Assembly: GCF_003990445.1 (NCBI RefSeq)
Contig: NZ_REEZ01000017.1
Span: 1 to 64,000, forward strand
Length of the DNA: 64,000 bases
Source of the DNA: Pararhodobacter zhoushanensis
GTDB lineage: Bacteria > Pseudomonadota > Alphaproteobacteria > Rhodobacterales > Rhodobacteraceae
Direction: 5' to 3'
This document shows positions 18,058 through 27,096 of the stretch, piece after piece. Every line of letters starts with the position of its first letter. The first letter of the stretch is position 1. The position numbers were made by a program, and so were the translations under genes. The notes under the pieces were generated by a model. It saw only the letters and a program-made list of their open reading frames with translations, made no database searches and had not been told where the DNA came from.

Positions 18058-19599
18058 CTAGTTAAACATCAGGGTGGGCAGCCAGGTGGCGATCTGGGGG
18101 AAGAAAAACACCAGCGCCAGCGCCAGGATCTGGATCAGTACAAATGGCACCACGCCGCGATAGATGTCTATCGTCGTGATGCCCGGCGGCGCGACGGATC
18201 GGAAATAGAACAGCGCAAAGCCGAAGGGCGGGGTCAGGAAGCTGGTCTGCAGGTTCATGGCCATCATCACCGCGAACCAGACCGGCGAGATGTCACCGGC
18301 CAGCACGGCAGGGCCAAGCAGCGGCACGACGATGTAGATGATTTCCACGGCCTCAAGGATAAAGCCAAGGAAGAACACGATCACCATCACCGCCAGCATC
18401 GCGCCCATTTCGCCGCCGGGGAATTCGCGCATCAGGTGCTCGACCGCGCGTTCGCCGCCGAAGCCGCGAAACACCAGCGACAGCATCGAGGCGGCGATGA
18501 CGATGCCGAAGACCATGCCGGATATCTTGATCGTCTCAACCATCGCGCCGTGGACAAGCCGTCCGGCCATCAGCCGCCAGAGCGCGACGACGACACCCAG
18601 CGCAATGAGCAGGGCGGCGGCGACGCCGGCCATCCCGGCGAGCGTGTTCAGGTCGGCGCGGCCAAAGCCTGCGACCTTGAGCGCGACGAGGGCAAAGGCG
18701 GACAGACCCGCGATGGCAATCAGCGCGCGTTCCCAGGTGTGTTTGCTGATCGCGAAGGCGGCCATCAGGCCCGCGCCGACAGCGCCCAGACCGGCGGCCT
18801 CGGTCGCGGTGGCGATACCACCCAGAATTGAGCCGAGCACGGCGAGGATCAGCAGGACGGGGGGCAGGAAGGTATAGAGGATCTCGCTGCCCGAGACGGG
18901 TTCATTGACGCCAACCCGCTTGGTGCGGCCGGGCCGCAGGGTGATCAGCAGCCACAGGGCGTAGAGACCGACGAGCAGCAGGCCCGGAAGCATGGAGCCT
19001 GCGAAAAGATCGGCAACCGAGACGGGCTGCGGGGCGAAGTTTCCGGCGCGCTGTTGCGCCTCAAGATAGGTGTTGCCGATCTGGTCGCCCAAGAGGACCA
19101 GCAGGATCGACGGCGGAATGATCTGCCCCAAGGTACCCGAGGCGCAGATCAGCCCGGCGGCCTGCCGTTTGGGCACACCCGATTCCAGCATCGGCGTCAG
19201 CGCGATCAGCACCAGCATGACGATGGTGGCGCCGATGATCCCGGTCGACGCGGCGATGATGGTTGAGAACGCCAGCACCGACAGCGCCATGCCCAGTGGC
19301 GAGCCGCCCAGCAGTCGGGCGAGGACGCGCAGCATGTTCTCGGCCAGATTGGCGCGTTCCAGAAACACACCCATCAGCACGAAAAGCGGCACGGCCATGA
19401 GTAGGGTGTTCGACATAACCCCCTGAACGCGCGAGGGATAATTGGACAGGAAGGCGAGGTTGAACAGGTCGAACTGCCCCGCGATCACCGCCAGCACGAA
19501 TGGCACCCCGGCGATGGCCAGCATGGCGGGAATGCCCGACAGGATGCCACCAAACAGCGCGACAAACAGAACGATCAGCATCCATTCCTGACCGCTCAT
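18058..19599 (-). CDS. TRAP transporter large permease (DctM family)
   Basis: A 513-residue inner-membrane protein with about 13 hydrophobic segments, the ion-coupled transport subunit of a TRAP importer. Family landmarks are VPLFVLMGVFLERANLAENML, STGIIGATIVMLVLIALPML-like ASTGIIGATIVML, GTLGQIIPPSILLVLLGDQIG and the C-terminal MNLQTSFLTPPFGFALFYFRSVAPP. It is longer than typical DctM proteins (about 430 residues) because of extra hydrophobic segments around residues 235-345. That matches the larger class found beside TakP-type receptors. The start overlaps the DctQ gene by 4 bases. Confidence 0.93.
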   Translation of the reverse strand: MSGQEWMLIVLFVALFGGILSGIPAMLAIAGVPFVLAVIAGQFDLFNLAFLSNYPSRVQGVMSNTLLMAVPLFVLMGVFLERANLAENMLRVLARLLGGSPLGMALSVLAFSTIIAASTGIIGATIVMLVLIALTPMLESGVPKRQAAGLICASGTLGQIIPPSILLVLLGDQIGNTYLEAQQRAGNFAPQPVSVADLFAGSMLPGLLLVGLYALWLLITLRPGRTKRVGVNEPVSGSEILYTFLPPVLLILAVLGSILGGIATATEAAGLGAVGAGLMAAFAISKHTWERALIAIAGLSAFALVALKVAGFGRADLNTLAGMAGVAAALLIALGVVVALWRLMAGRLVHGAMVETIKISGMVFGIVIAASMLSLVFRGFGGERAVEHLMREFPGGEMGAMLAVMVIVFFLGFILEAVEIIYIVVPLLGPAVLAGDISPVWFAVMMAMNLQTSFLTPPFGFALFYFRSVAPPGITTIDIYRGVVPFVLIQILALALVFFFPQIATWLPTLMFN

Positions 19600-20087
19600 G
19601 CCAGTGTCTCCTTGCGCAGCAGGTTGGCGAGGCCCTGGATGATCATCAGCGCCGCGGCCAGCGGCAGGGCGGTTTTCACCAGATACATGCCGCCAAGGCC
19701 CCCCGGCGTGGTTGATCCTTCACCGATCTGCCACGAAAAGGCGATATCGCCCCAGCCCGCCCAGATGATCAGGCCGAATATCGGCGTCAGGAAGAACGCC
19801 CAGGCCACCGCATCGGCGGTCGGCAGGTAGCGGGCGGGCATGCGTTCGGCCAGCACCTCGACCCGGACATGGCCGCCGCGCGCGTGGCAGAGCGGCACGG
19901 CGAGGATCAGGAAGACGGCGAAGGCGTAGCTCGCCAGATCCTGCATCTTGATCGATCCCGACCCAAAGCCATAGCGCAGCACGACGTTGATCAGCACCAT
20001 GCCGACCAGCGTCCCGCCTGCCGCCATGCACAACCATAGCGTGAGCCGGTCAAGCAGGCGCGCCAGCGCAAGAAAGGCTTTGATCAC
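19596..20087 (-). CDS. TRAP transporter small permease (DctQ family)
   Basis: A 163-residue four-helix membrane protein and first gene of the dctQMP unit. The second helix region carries VGMVLINVVLRYGFGSGSIKMQDLASYAF, the DctQ-type R-Y-x-F signature with a following acidic residue. A GGHVRVEVLAERMPARY loop is also characteristic. The start codon is GTG at 20087 with GGGGGA upstream. It complexes with the large permease. The 66-base gap to the upstream ybaN-like gene could hold a promoter, but I cannot identify boxes. Confidence 0.9.
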   Translation of the reverse strand: MIKAFLALARLLDRLTLWLCMAAGGTLVGMVLINVVLRYGFGSGSIKMQDLASYAFAVFLILAVPLCHARGGHVRVEVLAERMPARYLPTADAVAWAFFLTPIFGLIIWAGWGDIAFSWQIGEGSTTPGGLGGMYLVKTALPLAAALMIIQGLANLLRKETLA

Positions 20088-20153
20088 AGATTGTCCCCCG
20101 TCGCCGCGCGAGGCGGTTCTTGGGGGCCACGAAACCCAAATGTCACGCTGCTG

Positions 20154-20546
20154 TCAAGGTTTAGCGTCGGGGGTGTGATGTGTGGACAGGCGCGGCGTCG
20201 GGCGGGTGAGGATGAACACGATCACCGCGCCCAGCGTCACGCCCTGAATGGCCAACACTTTGACCGGCAGGTGCAAGAACACGCTGAGCGCGACGGTCGC
20301 GCCGATGGCGATCATCGCGAAGGTCTTGGCACGCGACGAGATCGCGCCCTCGGCCCGCCAGTGGTGGATCGGGGGGCCAAGGCGGGGGTGGTCGAGCAGC
20401 CAGGCCTCAAGCCGCGGGCTGGAGCGGGCAAAGCAATAGGCGGCCAGCAAGAGCAGGGGTGTTGTGGGCACCAGCGGCAGCACGATCCCCGCCACGCCCA
20501 CGGCAAGCGAAAGCCCGCCCGCGATCATCCAGAATAGCCGCAGCAT
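20154..20546 (-). CDS. YbaN/DUF454 family inner-membrane protein
   Basis: A 130-residue protein with the DUF454 signature: GIVLPLVPTTPLLLLAAYCFARSSPRLEAWLLDHPRLGPPIHHWRAEGAI. Two hydrophobic segments lie at about residues 5-40 and two at about 72-110. The cellular role of this family is not established. A GGGGG run lies 6 bases before the ATG. It sits between the MarR-like regulator gene and the TRAP operon on the same strand, with gaps of 61 and 66 bases. The C-terminus is a short hydrophilic tail. Confidence 0.88.
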   Translation of the reverse strand: MLRLFWMIAGGLSLAVGVAGIVLPLVPTTPLLLLAAYCFARSSPRLEAWLLDHPRLGPPIHHWRAEGAISSRAKTFAMIAIGATVALSVFLHLPVKVLAIQGVTLGAVIVFILTRPTPRLSTHHTPDAKP

Positions 20547-20607
20547 CGCCGCCCCCTTTGGTTCTGGCCGCTCAGATAGGGCGCGGACAGGGGCTTGACC
20601 AGTCGGC

Positions 20608-21102
20608 TCAGAGCGCGGCGGCGGCGCGGGCGGCCTGATCGTAGCTGCCCGAGAGGGTGCGCAGAAGCGCCGCGAGTTCGCTCATCGCCTCGGTCTGCAG
20701 AGTGCCGGGGTTGAGCAGGCTGGCGCGGATCTCGGCGTAGCGCTGGCACAGCGCCGCGCCCTCAAGCGTGACGCGGACCGCCTTTTCCTTGCCCTTGCGC
20801 TCGGTCGTCACCAGCTTTTGCGCAGTCAGTTTGCGGATCGCGTAATTGGCCAGATGCGTGTCCTCGATGTTGAGCACAAGGCACAGATCGGCCAGCGTCT
20901 TGGCCCGGTCGCGGTGGGCGACCTGATGCAGGATCAGCACCTCCATCGGCGACAGCTGTGCGCCCGCCGCGCCCATGCAGCGTACGATCCAGCGTTGAAA
21001 GGCGTGGTTGGCCATGGTCAGCGCGAACTCCAGCTCGCTGAGCGCGGGGGCATCACCGGCCAGATGGGCCGAACTGACGACGGGGCCGAGGGGTTGGGTC
21101 AT
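20608..21102 (-). CDS. MarR-like winged-helix transcriptional regulator
   Basis: A 164-residue DNA-binding protein. The winged helix runs from about residue 45 to 125, with [64 protein letters not shown] covering helix-turn-helix and wing. Flanking helices would form the dimer interface. AGGAGG lies immediately upstream of the ATG at 21102. It is divergent from the 5-oxoprolinase gene with only 78 bases between the starts, where ATTTGTC repeats occur. Control of that gene and of itself is a reasonable inference. The effector is unknown. Confidence 0.87.
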   Translation of the reverse strand: MTQPLGPVVSSAHLAGDAPALSELEFALTMANHAFQRWIVRCMGAAGAQLSPMEVLILHQVAHRDRAKTLADLCLVLNIEDTHLANYAIRKLTAQKLVTTERKGKEKAVRVTLEGAALCQRYAEIRASLLNPGTLQTEAMSELAALLRTLSGSYDQAARAAAAL

Positions 21103-21137
21103 GGGTGCCTCCTGTACAGAACCCTTGACGTGACGCT

Positions 21138-21159
21138 GACAATTTGTCAACGATTTGTC
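21138..21159. promoter_or_regulatory. Repeats in the divergent MarR/oxoprolinase promoter region
   Basis: GACAATTTGTC (21138-21148) is an 11-base inverted repeat. Its right arm ATTTGTC recurs 11 bases later at 21153-21159, about one helical turn away. A TTGACA box lies on the minus strand at 21145-21150, and TTGACG lies on the plus strand at 21125-21130. The region is a candidate operator for the adjacent MarR-like regulator, placed over both divergent promoters. Confidence 0.5.
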
Positions 21160-21180
21160 GGTAAACAGCGAGGGACAGTC

Positions 21181-24100
21181 ATGAGCGTTTGGGATTTCTG
21201 GATCGACCGGGGCGGCACATTCACCGATGTGGTCGGGCGTGACCCGGACGGCGTGCTCAAGCCGCTGAAACTGCTGTCGGAAAATCCGGGCGCCTATGAG
21301 GATGCCGCGATCGAAGGCATCCGCCGCCTGCTGGGGGGTACGATTGACCCGGCGCGCATCGGCACGGTGAAGATGGGCACGACGGTCGCAACCAATGCGC
21401 TGTTGGAGCGCAAGGGTGACCGCGTGGCGCTGCTGATCACGCGCGGCTTTCGCGATGCGCTGAAGATCGCCTATCAGGCGCGGCCCGATATTTTCGCCAA
21501 GGAAATCATCCTGCCCGAGCAGCTTTACGCCCGCGTCGTCGAAGTCGACGAGCGGCTGCGGGCGGATGGCGCGGTCGAGATCCCGCTGGATATGGACGGG
21601 GTTGAGGCGGCGCTGCGCGAGCTGAAGGCCGACGGGTTCGAGGCGCTGGCGATTGTCACCCTGCACAGCTGGAAAGCCCCCGAGCACGAGGCGGCGATTG
21701 CCGCCAAGGCGCGTGAGATGGGCTTTGCTCAGGTCTCGGTCAGCCATGAGGTCAGCCCGCTGATTAAACTGGTCGGGCGCGGCGACACCACGGTGGTGGA
21801 CGCGTACCTGTCCCCGATCCTGCGGCGCTATGTGGCGCGGGTGGCGGGCGCGCTGGGGGCGACTCCGGCGGGCGAGCCGGGGCCGGTGCTGCAATTCATG
21901 ATGTCTTCGGGCGGGATGACCGCGGCCGAGGCGTTTCAGGGCAAGGACGCGATCCTGTCGGGGCCTGCGGGCGGCGTGGTCGGCATGGTGCAGACCGCGC
22001 GGCTGGCCGGGCATGACAAGGTGATCGGCTTTGATATGGGCGGCACCAGCACGGATGTCGCCCATTGCGCCGGGGCCTATGAGCGGGCGTTCGACACCGA
22101 GGTGGCGGGCGTGCGCATCCGTGCGCCGATGATGCGCATTCATACGGTGGCGGCGGGCGGTGGCTCGATCCTGCATGCCGAGCCGGGGCGCTTCCGCGTG
22201 GGGCCCGATAGCGCCGGGGCCGATCCGGGGCCAGCCTGCTACCGGCGCGGCGGGCCGCTGACGGTGACGGATGCCAATGTGATGCTGGGCAAGCTGAACC
22301 CCGATTTCTTCCCGCCGATCTTTGGGCCCGGGCAGGATCAGCCGCTGGACCGGGCGGTCGTTGTGGAGAAATTCGCCGAGATCGCCGAGCGAGAGGGCAA
22401 GAGCGCCGAGGAGGTGGCCGAGGGCTTCCTCAAGATCGCCGTCGAGAACATGGCGAACGCGGTCAAGAAGATCAGCGTGCAGCGCGGGTATGACGTGACG
22501 CGGTATCTGCTGAACTCGTTCGGCGGGGCCGGGGGGCAGCATGCCTGTCTGGTGGCCGATGCGCTGGGCATGGAGCGGGTGCTGATCCACCCGCTGTCGG
22601 GACTGTTGTCGGCGTATGGGATCGGCTTGGCCAAGGTGGCGGTGAGCCGTCAGCAGGCGCTGCTGGAGCCGCTGGGCGAGGGGTCGCGTGGCGCGATCGA
22701 GGGGCTGATCGACAGCCTGCGCGCGCAGGTCGGGGCCGAGATGGTCGGCCAGGGCGTGCCCGAGGACGCGATTGCGTGGCGGCCGGTGCTGATGCTGCGC
22801 TATGCGGGCACGGATACGGCGTTGCCGGTGGTGTTCGACGGCGATCTGGGTGCGGCTCAGGCCGAGTTCGAGGCGATCCACAAGGCGCAGTTCGGCTTTG
22901 TCCAGCACGGGCGCGAGATCACCGTCGAAGCGATTGATCTGCAAGCCGAAGACGGGCGCGAGCAGGGCGGCGACGAAGCCGCGCAAGAGGCGGTCGAGAG
23001 CAAGCCTAAGGCGGGCGCGACGGTCGAGATCTTCTCGGGCGGTGCCGCGCATACGGCGGGGGTGTTCCGGCGGGCTGATCTGAGCCGTGGTTCTGTGATC
23101 ACAGGGCCTGCGCTGATCATCGAGGATAACCAGACGGTGGTGATTGAACCCGGCTGGCGGGCGCAGATCACCGCGCGTGATCACATCGAGATGCATCGCT
23201 ACCGCGCGGCAGAGCGCGCGCAGGTGGCGGGCTCGGAACAGGCCGATCCGATCTTGCTGGAGGTGTTCAACAACCTGTTCATGAACATCGCCGAACAGAT
23301 GGGTCTGGCACTGCAGAACACAGCACATTCGGTCAACATCAAGGAACGCCTGGATTTTTCCTGCGCGGTGTTTGATGCGACCGGCGCGCTGGTGGCCAAT
23401 GCGCCGCATATGCCGGTGCATCTGGGGTCGATGGATCGCTCGGTTGAATCGATCATCCGGCAGAATCCGGTGATCAAACCGGGGCAGGTCTTCGCGCTGA
23501 ACGCGCCCTATAATGGCGGCACCCATTTGCCTGACATTACGGTGGTGACGCCCGTCTTTGACGATGCGGGCGAGACGGTGCTGTTCTGGTCCGCCTCGCG
23601 CGGGCACCACGCCGATGTCGGCGGCACCGCGCCGGGGTCGATGACGCCGCTGGCCACCACGGTGGATGAGGAAGGCGTGCTGATCGACAACTTCCTGATG
23701 GTCGATGAGGACGGTTTCCGCGAGGACGCGCTGCGCGAACTGCTGCTCGATCACCCCTATCCGGTGCGCAACGTCGGCCAGAACATCGCTGATCTTAAAG
23801 CACAAGTTGCCGCCAACGAGCGCGGCGCGACCGAGCTGCGCCGCATGGTCAGCGATTTCGGGCTGGATGTGGTGCAAGCCTATATGCAGCACGTGCAGGA
23901 CAACGCCGCCGAGGAAGTGCGCCGCCTGCTGGGCCGGTTGAGCGATTGCAGCTATGAATACCAGACCGACACCGGGCAGGTGATCAAGGTCGCCATCACG
24001 GTGGACCGCGAGAAACGTCAGGCAACAGTCGATTTCACGGGCACGTCAGAGGCTTGGGAGAACAACTTCAACGCACCTGAGCCGGTCACGCGGGCGGCGG

Positions 24101-24780
24101 TGCTCTATGTGTTCCGGGTGATGGTCGAAGCGCCGATCCCGATGAACGCGGGCTGCCTGCGGCCCATCACCATCATCGTCCCTGAGGGCTGCATGCTGGC
24201 GCCCAAATACCCGCGCGCGGTGGTGGCGGGGAATGTGGAGACCTCGCAGCATGTGACCAACGCGCTGTTCGGCGCGCTAGGGGCGATGGCCAACAGCCAG
24301 GGCACGATGAACAACCTGACCTTCGGCAACGAGACGTATCAGTATTACGAGACGATCTGCTCGGGCTCGCCTGCGGGGGTGATGAACGACGGGCGCGGCT
24401 ATGACGGCACGTCGGGGGTGCATGTGCACATGACCAACTCGCGTCTGACCGATCCCGAGGTGCTGGAACTGCGCTTTCCGGTGCTGCTGGAGGAATTCGG
24501 GCTGCGCGATGGCTCGGGCGGCACCGGGCGCTGGTCGGCGGGTGAGGGCACGACACGCACCATTCGGTTCCTTGAGCGGATGGATTGCGCGATCCTGTCG
24601 TCGCACCGGGCGCGCGCGCCCAAGGGGCTGGCGGGGGGCGGTGACGGGCAACCGGGGCGCACGGTGGTGCGGCGTGGCGATGGCACGCGCGAAATCCTGC
24701 CCGCCTGCGCGCAGACGGTGCTGGAGGCGGGCGAGGCGGTGACGGTGGTCACGCCGACCTCGGGCGGCTACGGCAGCTGA
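21181..24780 (+). CDS. Hydantoinase/oxoprolinase family protein (ATP-dependent 5-oxoprolinase type, HyuA-HyuB fusion)
   Basis: A 1199-residue protein. The N-terminal half is the HyuA-like ATP-binding part, with [17 protein letters not shown] at residues 8-24 and [14 protein letters not shown] from residue 285. The C-terminal half from about residue 690 is HyuB-like, with [33 protein letters not shown] and [12 protein letters not shown]. Length and domain order match single-chain 5-oxoprolinase, which opens 5-oxo-L-proline to glutamate using ATP. ATG 21181 has GAGGGA upstream; the frame extends further upstream but that part is antisense to the regulator gene. It is divergent from a MarR-like gene. 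Related proteins act on hydantoins or N-methylhydantoin, so the substrate is likely but not certain. Confidence 0.88.
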   Translation: MSVWDFWIDRGGTFTDVVGRDPDGVLKPLKLLSENPGAYEDAAIEGIRRLLGGTIDPARIGTVKMGTTVATNALLERKGDRVALLITRGFRDALKIAYQARPDIFAKEIILPEQLYARVVEVDERLRADGAVEIPLDMDGVEAALRELKADGFEALAIVTLHSWKAPEHEAAIAAKAREMGFAQVSVSHEVSPLIKLVGRGDTTVVDAYLSPILRRYVARVAGALGATPAGEPGPVLQFMMSSGGMTAAEAFQGKDAILSGPAGGVVGMVQTARLAGHDKVIGFDMGGTSTDVAHCAGAYERAFDTEVAGVRIRAPMMRIHTVAAGGGSILHAEPGRFRVGPDSAGADPGPACYRRGGPLTVTDANVMLGKLNPDFFPPIFGPGQDQPLDRAVVVEKFAEIAEREGKSAEEVAEGFLKIAVENMANAVKKISVQRGYDVTRYLLNSFGGAGGQHACLVADALGMERVLIHPLSGLLSAYGIGLAKVAVSRQQALLEPLGEGSRGAIEGLIDSLRAQVGAEMVGQGVPEDAIAWRPVLMLRYAGTDTALPVVFDGDLGAAQAEFEAIHKAQFGFVQHGREITVEAIDLQAEDGREQGGDEAAQEAVESKPKAGATVEIFSGGAAHTAGVFRRADLSRGSVITGPALIIEDNQTVVIEPGWRAQITARDHIEMHRYRAAERAQVAGSEQADPILLEVFNNLFMNIAEQMGLALQNTAHSVNIKERLDFSCAVFDATGALVANAPHMPVHLGSMDRSVESIIRQNPVIKPGQVFALNAPYNGGTHLPDITVVTPVFDDAGETVLFWSASRGHHADVGGTAPGSMTPLATTVDEEGVLIDNFLMVDEDGFREDALRELLLDHPYPVRNVGQNIADLKAQVAANERGATELRRMVSDFGLDVVQAYMQHVQDNAAEEVRRLLGRLSDCSYEYQTDTGQVIKVAITVDREKRQATVDFTGTSEAWENNFNAPEPVTRAAVLYVFRVMVEAPIPMNAGCLRPITIIVPEGCMLAPKYPRAVVAGNVETSQHVTNALFGALGAMANSQGTMNNLTFGNETYQYYETICSGSPAGVMNDGRGYDGTSGVHVHMTNSRLTDPEVLELRFPVLLEEFGLRDGSGGTGRWSAGEGTTRTIRFLERMDCAILSSHRARAPKGLAGGGDGQPGRTVVRRGDGTREILPACAQTVLEAGEAVTVVTPTSGGYGS

Positions 24781-25083
24781 TCAGGGCAAGGGGGTGATGC
24801 TGACCGGCGCGCCCCCTTGCGCGCCGTAAAGCAGCACCTCGCCGCCCTCGGTCACCACAACCAGCCAGTCGCGGGCGAAGGTGACGGCGGCGGCAGTCGC
24901 GCCGTCGGGCAGCGTGATCGTATCGGGCAGCACGGGCAGCGGCGCGGGTGTGGACAGCCGCGTGACAAGCAGGCCGACGATGGTTACAAGCCCGACGATC
25001 ATCACGCCCGCGAGCGTGGTGACCAGCAATTTCAGAAAACGCAGGTCTGCGGGGAGCGGTGGAATGTCGTCATCAGAAGACAT
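24781..25083 (-). CDS. DUF6476 family small membrane protein
   Basis: A 100-residue protein reading MSSDDDIPPLPADLRFLKLLVTTLAGVMIVGLVTIVGLLVTRL. An acidic N-terminus is followed by one transmembrane helix at about residues 19-43 and a periplasmic C-terminal domain with FARDWLVVVTEGGEVLLYGA. Rhodobacterales genomes commonly carry this protein next to rluD, as here. Its stop codon abuts the stop of the oxoprolinase gene. Its start at 25083 lies inside the coding region of the divergent rluD, giving a 20-base head-to-head overlap. The function is unknown. Confidence 0.85.
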   Translation of the reverse strand: MSSDDDIPPLPADLRFLKLLVTTLAGVMIVGLVTIVGLLVTRLSTPAPLPVLPDTITLPDGATAAAVTFARDWLVVVTEGGEVLLYGAQGGAPVSITPLP

Positions 25084-26113
25084 GGACGGGGATTCCCTGG
25101 ATATCGAAGTGATCATCGGCGCGAACCCGCCCGACCGACTTGATAAGGCCTTGGCGCGCGATGTGCCAGAGGAGGCCTCGCTGTCGCGTTCGCGGCTGGT
25201 CAAGCTGATCGGTGAGGGCTCGGTGTCGCGCGAGGGCGTGGTGCTGACGGATACCAAGGCGAAGGTCGCCGAGGGCGATGTGATCGTCATCGCGGTTGAG
25301 CCTGCCGAGGAACTGGAGACGCTGGCCGAGGATATTCCGCTGAGCGTTGTCTATGAGGACGGTGAGCTGATCGTCATCGACAAGCCGGCGGGTATGGTGG
25401 TGCATCCCGCACCCGGCACACCGCGCGGCACGTTGGTGAACGCGCTGCTGTATCACTGCGGCGACACGCTGTCGGGGATCGGCGGGGCAAAGCGGCCCGG
25501 TATCGTTCACCGGATCGACAAGGAGACCTCGGGGCTGTTGGTCGTCGCCAAGACCGACCGGGCGCATCACGGGCTGGCCGCGCAATTCGAGGCGCATACG
25601 GTCGACCGGCTCTACCGCGCGCTGGTCAACGGGGTGCCGGATGCGGGCGATCCGCGTCTGAAGGGCATCAAGGGGATCAACTTTGAGCCGGGCGGCGTGC
25701 TGAAAATCACCACGCGGCTGGACCGTCACCGCCACGACCGCCAGAAACAGGCGGTGTATTTCGACCGGGGCCGCCATGCGGTGACGCGGGCGAAGGTGAT
25801 CGAAAGCTTCGGCGATCCGGTGCAGGTATCGCTGATGGAGTGCCGGCTGGAGACAGGGCGCACGCACCAGATCCGCGTGCATATGGCGCATGTCGGGCAC
25901 GGGCTGGTCGGCGATCCGGTCTATGGCGGGCGGCGCAAGGTCTCGCCCAACGCGCTGCCTGCGGGCGGGGCCGAGGCCGTGGCGGCTTTCCCGCGTCAGG
26001 CGCTGCATGCGGCGACGCTGGGGTTCATCCACCCGGCAAGCAAAGAGCGGCTGACCTTTCAGTCGCCGCTCCCGCAGGATTTTCAAGCGTTGCTAGATGT
26101 GCTGACGCGCTGA
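25064..26113 (+). CDS. rluD: Ribosomal large subunit pseudouridine synthase, RluA/RluD family
   Basis: A 349-residue enzyme that isomerises uridine to pseudouridine in 23S rRNA. An S4-like RNA-binding domain lies at about residues 20-80 (DKALARDVPEEASLSRSRLVKLIGEGSV). The catalytic domain has VVYEDGELIVIDKPAGMVVHPAPG and HRIDKETSGLLVVAK, with catalytic D152. LETGRTHQIRVHMAHVGHGLVGDPVYGG is the conserved C-terminal motif. GGGGAG lies 7 bases before ATG 25064. The gene overlaps the divergent DUF6476 gene at its start and converges on a small Tat-signal protein gene at its end. Confidence 0.92.
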   Translation: MSSSEDMDGDSLDIEVIIGANPPDRLDKALARDVPEEASLSRSRLVKLIGEGSVSREGVVLTDTKAKVAEGDVIVIAVEPAEELETLAEDIPLSVVYEDGELIVIDKPAGMVVHPAPGTPRGTLVNALLYHCGDTLSGIGGAKRPGIVHRIDKETSGLLVVAKTDRAHHGLAAQFEAHTVDRLYRALVNGVPDAGDPRLKGIKGINFEPGGVLKITTRLDRHRHDRQKQAVYFDRGRHAVTRAKVIESFGDPVQVSLMECRLETGRTHQIRVHMAHVGHGLVGDPVYGGRRKVSPNALPAGGAEAVAAFPRQALHAATLGFIHPASKERLTFQSPLPQDFQALLDVLTR

Positions 26114-26127
26114 GCCAAAGGCTCAGC
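26109..26127. terminator. Hairpin spanning two convergent stop codons
   Basis: GCTGAGCC and GGCTCAGC form a perfect 8-bp stem with a 3-base loop. It includes the rluD stop (26111-26113) and the stop of the opposite gene (26123-26125). It could work for both strands, but neither side has a T-run, so factor-dependent termination or end protection is more likely. Confidence 0.45.
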
Positions 26128-26461
26128 AGCGGCGGCCACGGCCAACGGGATCGGTAAAGCGCGGGCCGACATCGCTGTCGGTGCACGAGCGGCGGCCACG
26201 GCCGTTGCCCGCCGGATCGGCACCATAGCCGCGGTCGGAATCGGTGATGCCCGAAGTGCGATACCCGGTCCCACGCCCGCCGCCGGCCGGATCGGAATAG
26301 GCGCCGACGTCCGAATCGGTGATGCCGGTGGTGACACAGCCCGCCAGGGCGGTGGTTCCGCCGAGTGTGCCGAGCAAGAACGCCCGACGGCCAATGCCGC
26401 GGCTGGTCTTGATGTCGGCGTCGGTCAGCGTGGCTTTCTTGCTCTTGGCTTCGTCTGACAT
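26123..26461 (-). CDS. Small Tat-signal lipoprotein candidate with three D-x-D-x-G repeats
   Basis: A 112-residue protein of unknown function. The N-terminus has a twin-arginine signal (GRRAFLLGTLGG, residues 24-35) ending in a lipobox LAGC, so C42 may be lipidated. The mature part is almost entirely three repeats near residues 48-64, 73-89 and 94-110 with consensus TDSDxGxxxDPxGxGR. The spaced aspartates and glycine resemble calcium-binding loops; the GRG parts are basic. A related gene lies 197 bases upstream on the same strand. Codon use looks native. No clear Shine-Dalgarno site precedes the ATG, only AAGA. An extracytoplasmic metal-binding role is speculation. Confidence 0.75.
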   Translation of the reverse strand: MSDEAKSKKATLTDADIKTSRGIGRRAFLLGTLGGTTALAGCVTTGITDSDVGAYSDPAGGGRGTGYRTSGITDSDRGYGADPAGNGRGRRSCTDSDVGPRFTDPVGRGRRC

Positions 26462-26481
26462 GTTTCTTGTCTTTCAATAAC

Positions 26482-26515
26482 GTGAATCAACTGGCCAAGT
26501 TTGGCCTCAGTTCAC
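26482..26515. promoter_or_regulatory. Nested inverted repeat upstream of the Tat-signal protein gene
   Basis: GGCCAAGTTTGGCC (26493-26506) has 6-base inverted arms around GT. It is flanked by GTGAA (26482-26486) and TTCAC (26511-26515), making a second outer inverted repeat. It lies 21-54 bases upstream of the ATG at 26461. A dimeric regulator site is plausible; no regulator is identified. Confidence 0.4.
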
Positions 26516-26597
26516 GCATTCAGTCAAGGATTTAACTTGCTGCTGCGCAGCATCGGGCGGCGACCGTTGCTGTCTTTGACGGGCCCGCCTGCTGGAC

Positions 26598-26625
26598 AAA
26601 AGCCCGCGCAGGGGCGCGGGCTTTT
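26598..26625. terminator. Bidirectional rho-independent terminator
   Basis: An 11-bp perfect stem (arm AAAAGCCCGCG) with a 6-base loop ends in a T-run on each strand. It lies 33 bases after the stop of the upstream Tat-signal protein gene and separates it from its downstream relative. Confidence 0.85.
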
Positions 26626-26657
26626 ACCGTGTTGATTGGGTGCGGTCGCAGCCCGGT

Positions 26658-26993
26658 TCAGGTGCCGCCGCGACCATTGTTCGGCTGGTCATAGACCGAG
26701 CCGTTGTCGCTGTCGGTAATCCCCGAATAGTTGCCGCCAGCTCCACGGCCCCGGCCAGCGGCGTCGGCGTACGAGCCGTCGTCGTTGTCGGTCAGGCCCG
26801 AACGGCCCCGGCCTGCCGGATCGGCACTGCTGCCGCCGTCGCTGTCGGACGCTGCCATCGCCGAGGTCGCTGCGGTCAGGGCAGCGGCCCCGCCGAAGGC
26901 GCCCAGCAGCAGCGAGCGGCGACCAATGCCGCGTCGTGTGGTGATTTCGGTTTCGCTCAAAGTTTTTCGGGATTTTTTAGCTTCGTCTGTCAT
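26658..26993 (-). CDS. Small Tat-signal protein with three D-x-D-x-G repeats (paralog)
   Basis: A 111-residue protein clearly related to the one encoded at 26123-26461. The first 30 residues align (M[ST]DEAK...RGIGRR), with the Tat-type motif GRRSLLLGAFGG. Here the signal ends in TSAMA|AS, a normal peptidase I site, and there is no lipobox cysteine. Three repeats follow near residues 49-64, 68-84 and 93-109 (SDSDGGSSADPAGRGR, TDNDDGSYADAAGRGRG, TDSDNGSVYDQPNNGRG). GGGAGG precedes the ATG. The pair appears to be a tandem duplication in which one copy is soluble and one lipid-anchored. The function is unknown. Confidence 0.75.
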   Translation of the reverse strand: MTDEAKKSRKTLSETEITTRRGIGRRSLLLGAFGGAAALTAATSAMAASDSDGGSSADPAGRGRSGLTDNDDGSYADAAGRGRGAGGNYSGITDSDNGSVYDQPNNGRGGT

Positions 26994-27096
26994 CGTGGCT
27001 TGCCTCCCATTTACGGATCAATGCGCGTCACGCTATGGTCATGGCGTAATGTCGGTCAAGCTCTAGTCCGCAGACGGCGGGGAAAAAGGGAGTTTT

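Noticed and set aside
20608-23892. A very long open minus-strand frame of about 1,094 codons covering the regulator and the 5-oxoprolinase gene
   Set aside because: Only its last 164 codons (from ATG 21102) encode a recognisable protein. The rest is antisense to a clear oxoprolinase and has the Arg/His/Gln/Pro-rich composition of high-GC shadow frames.
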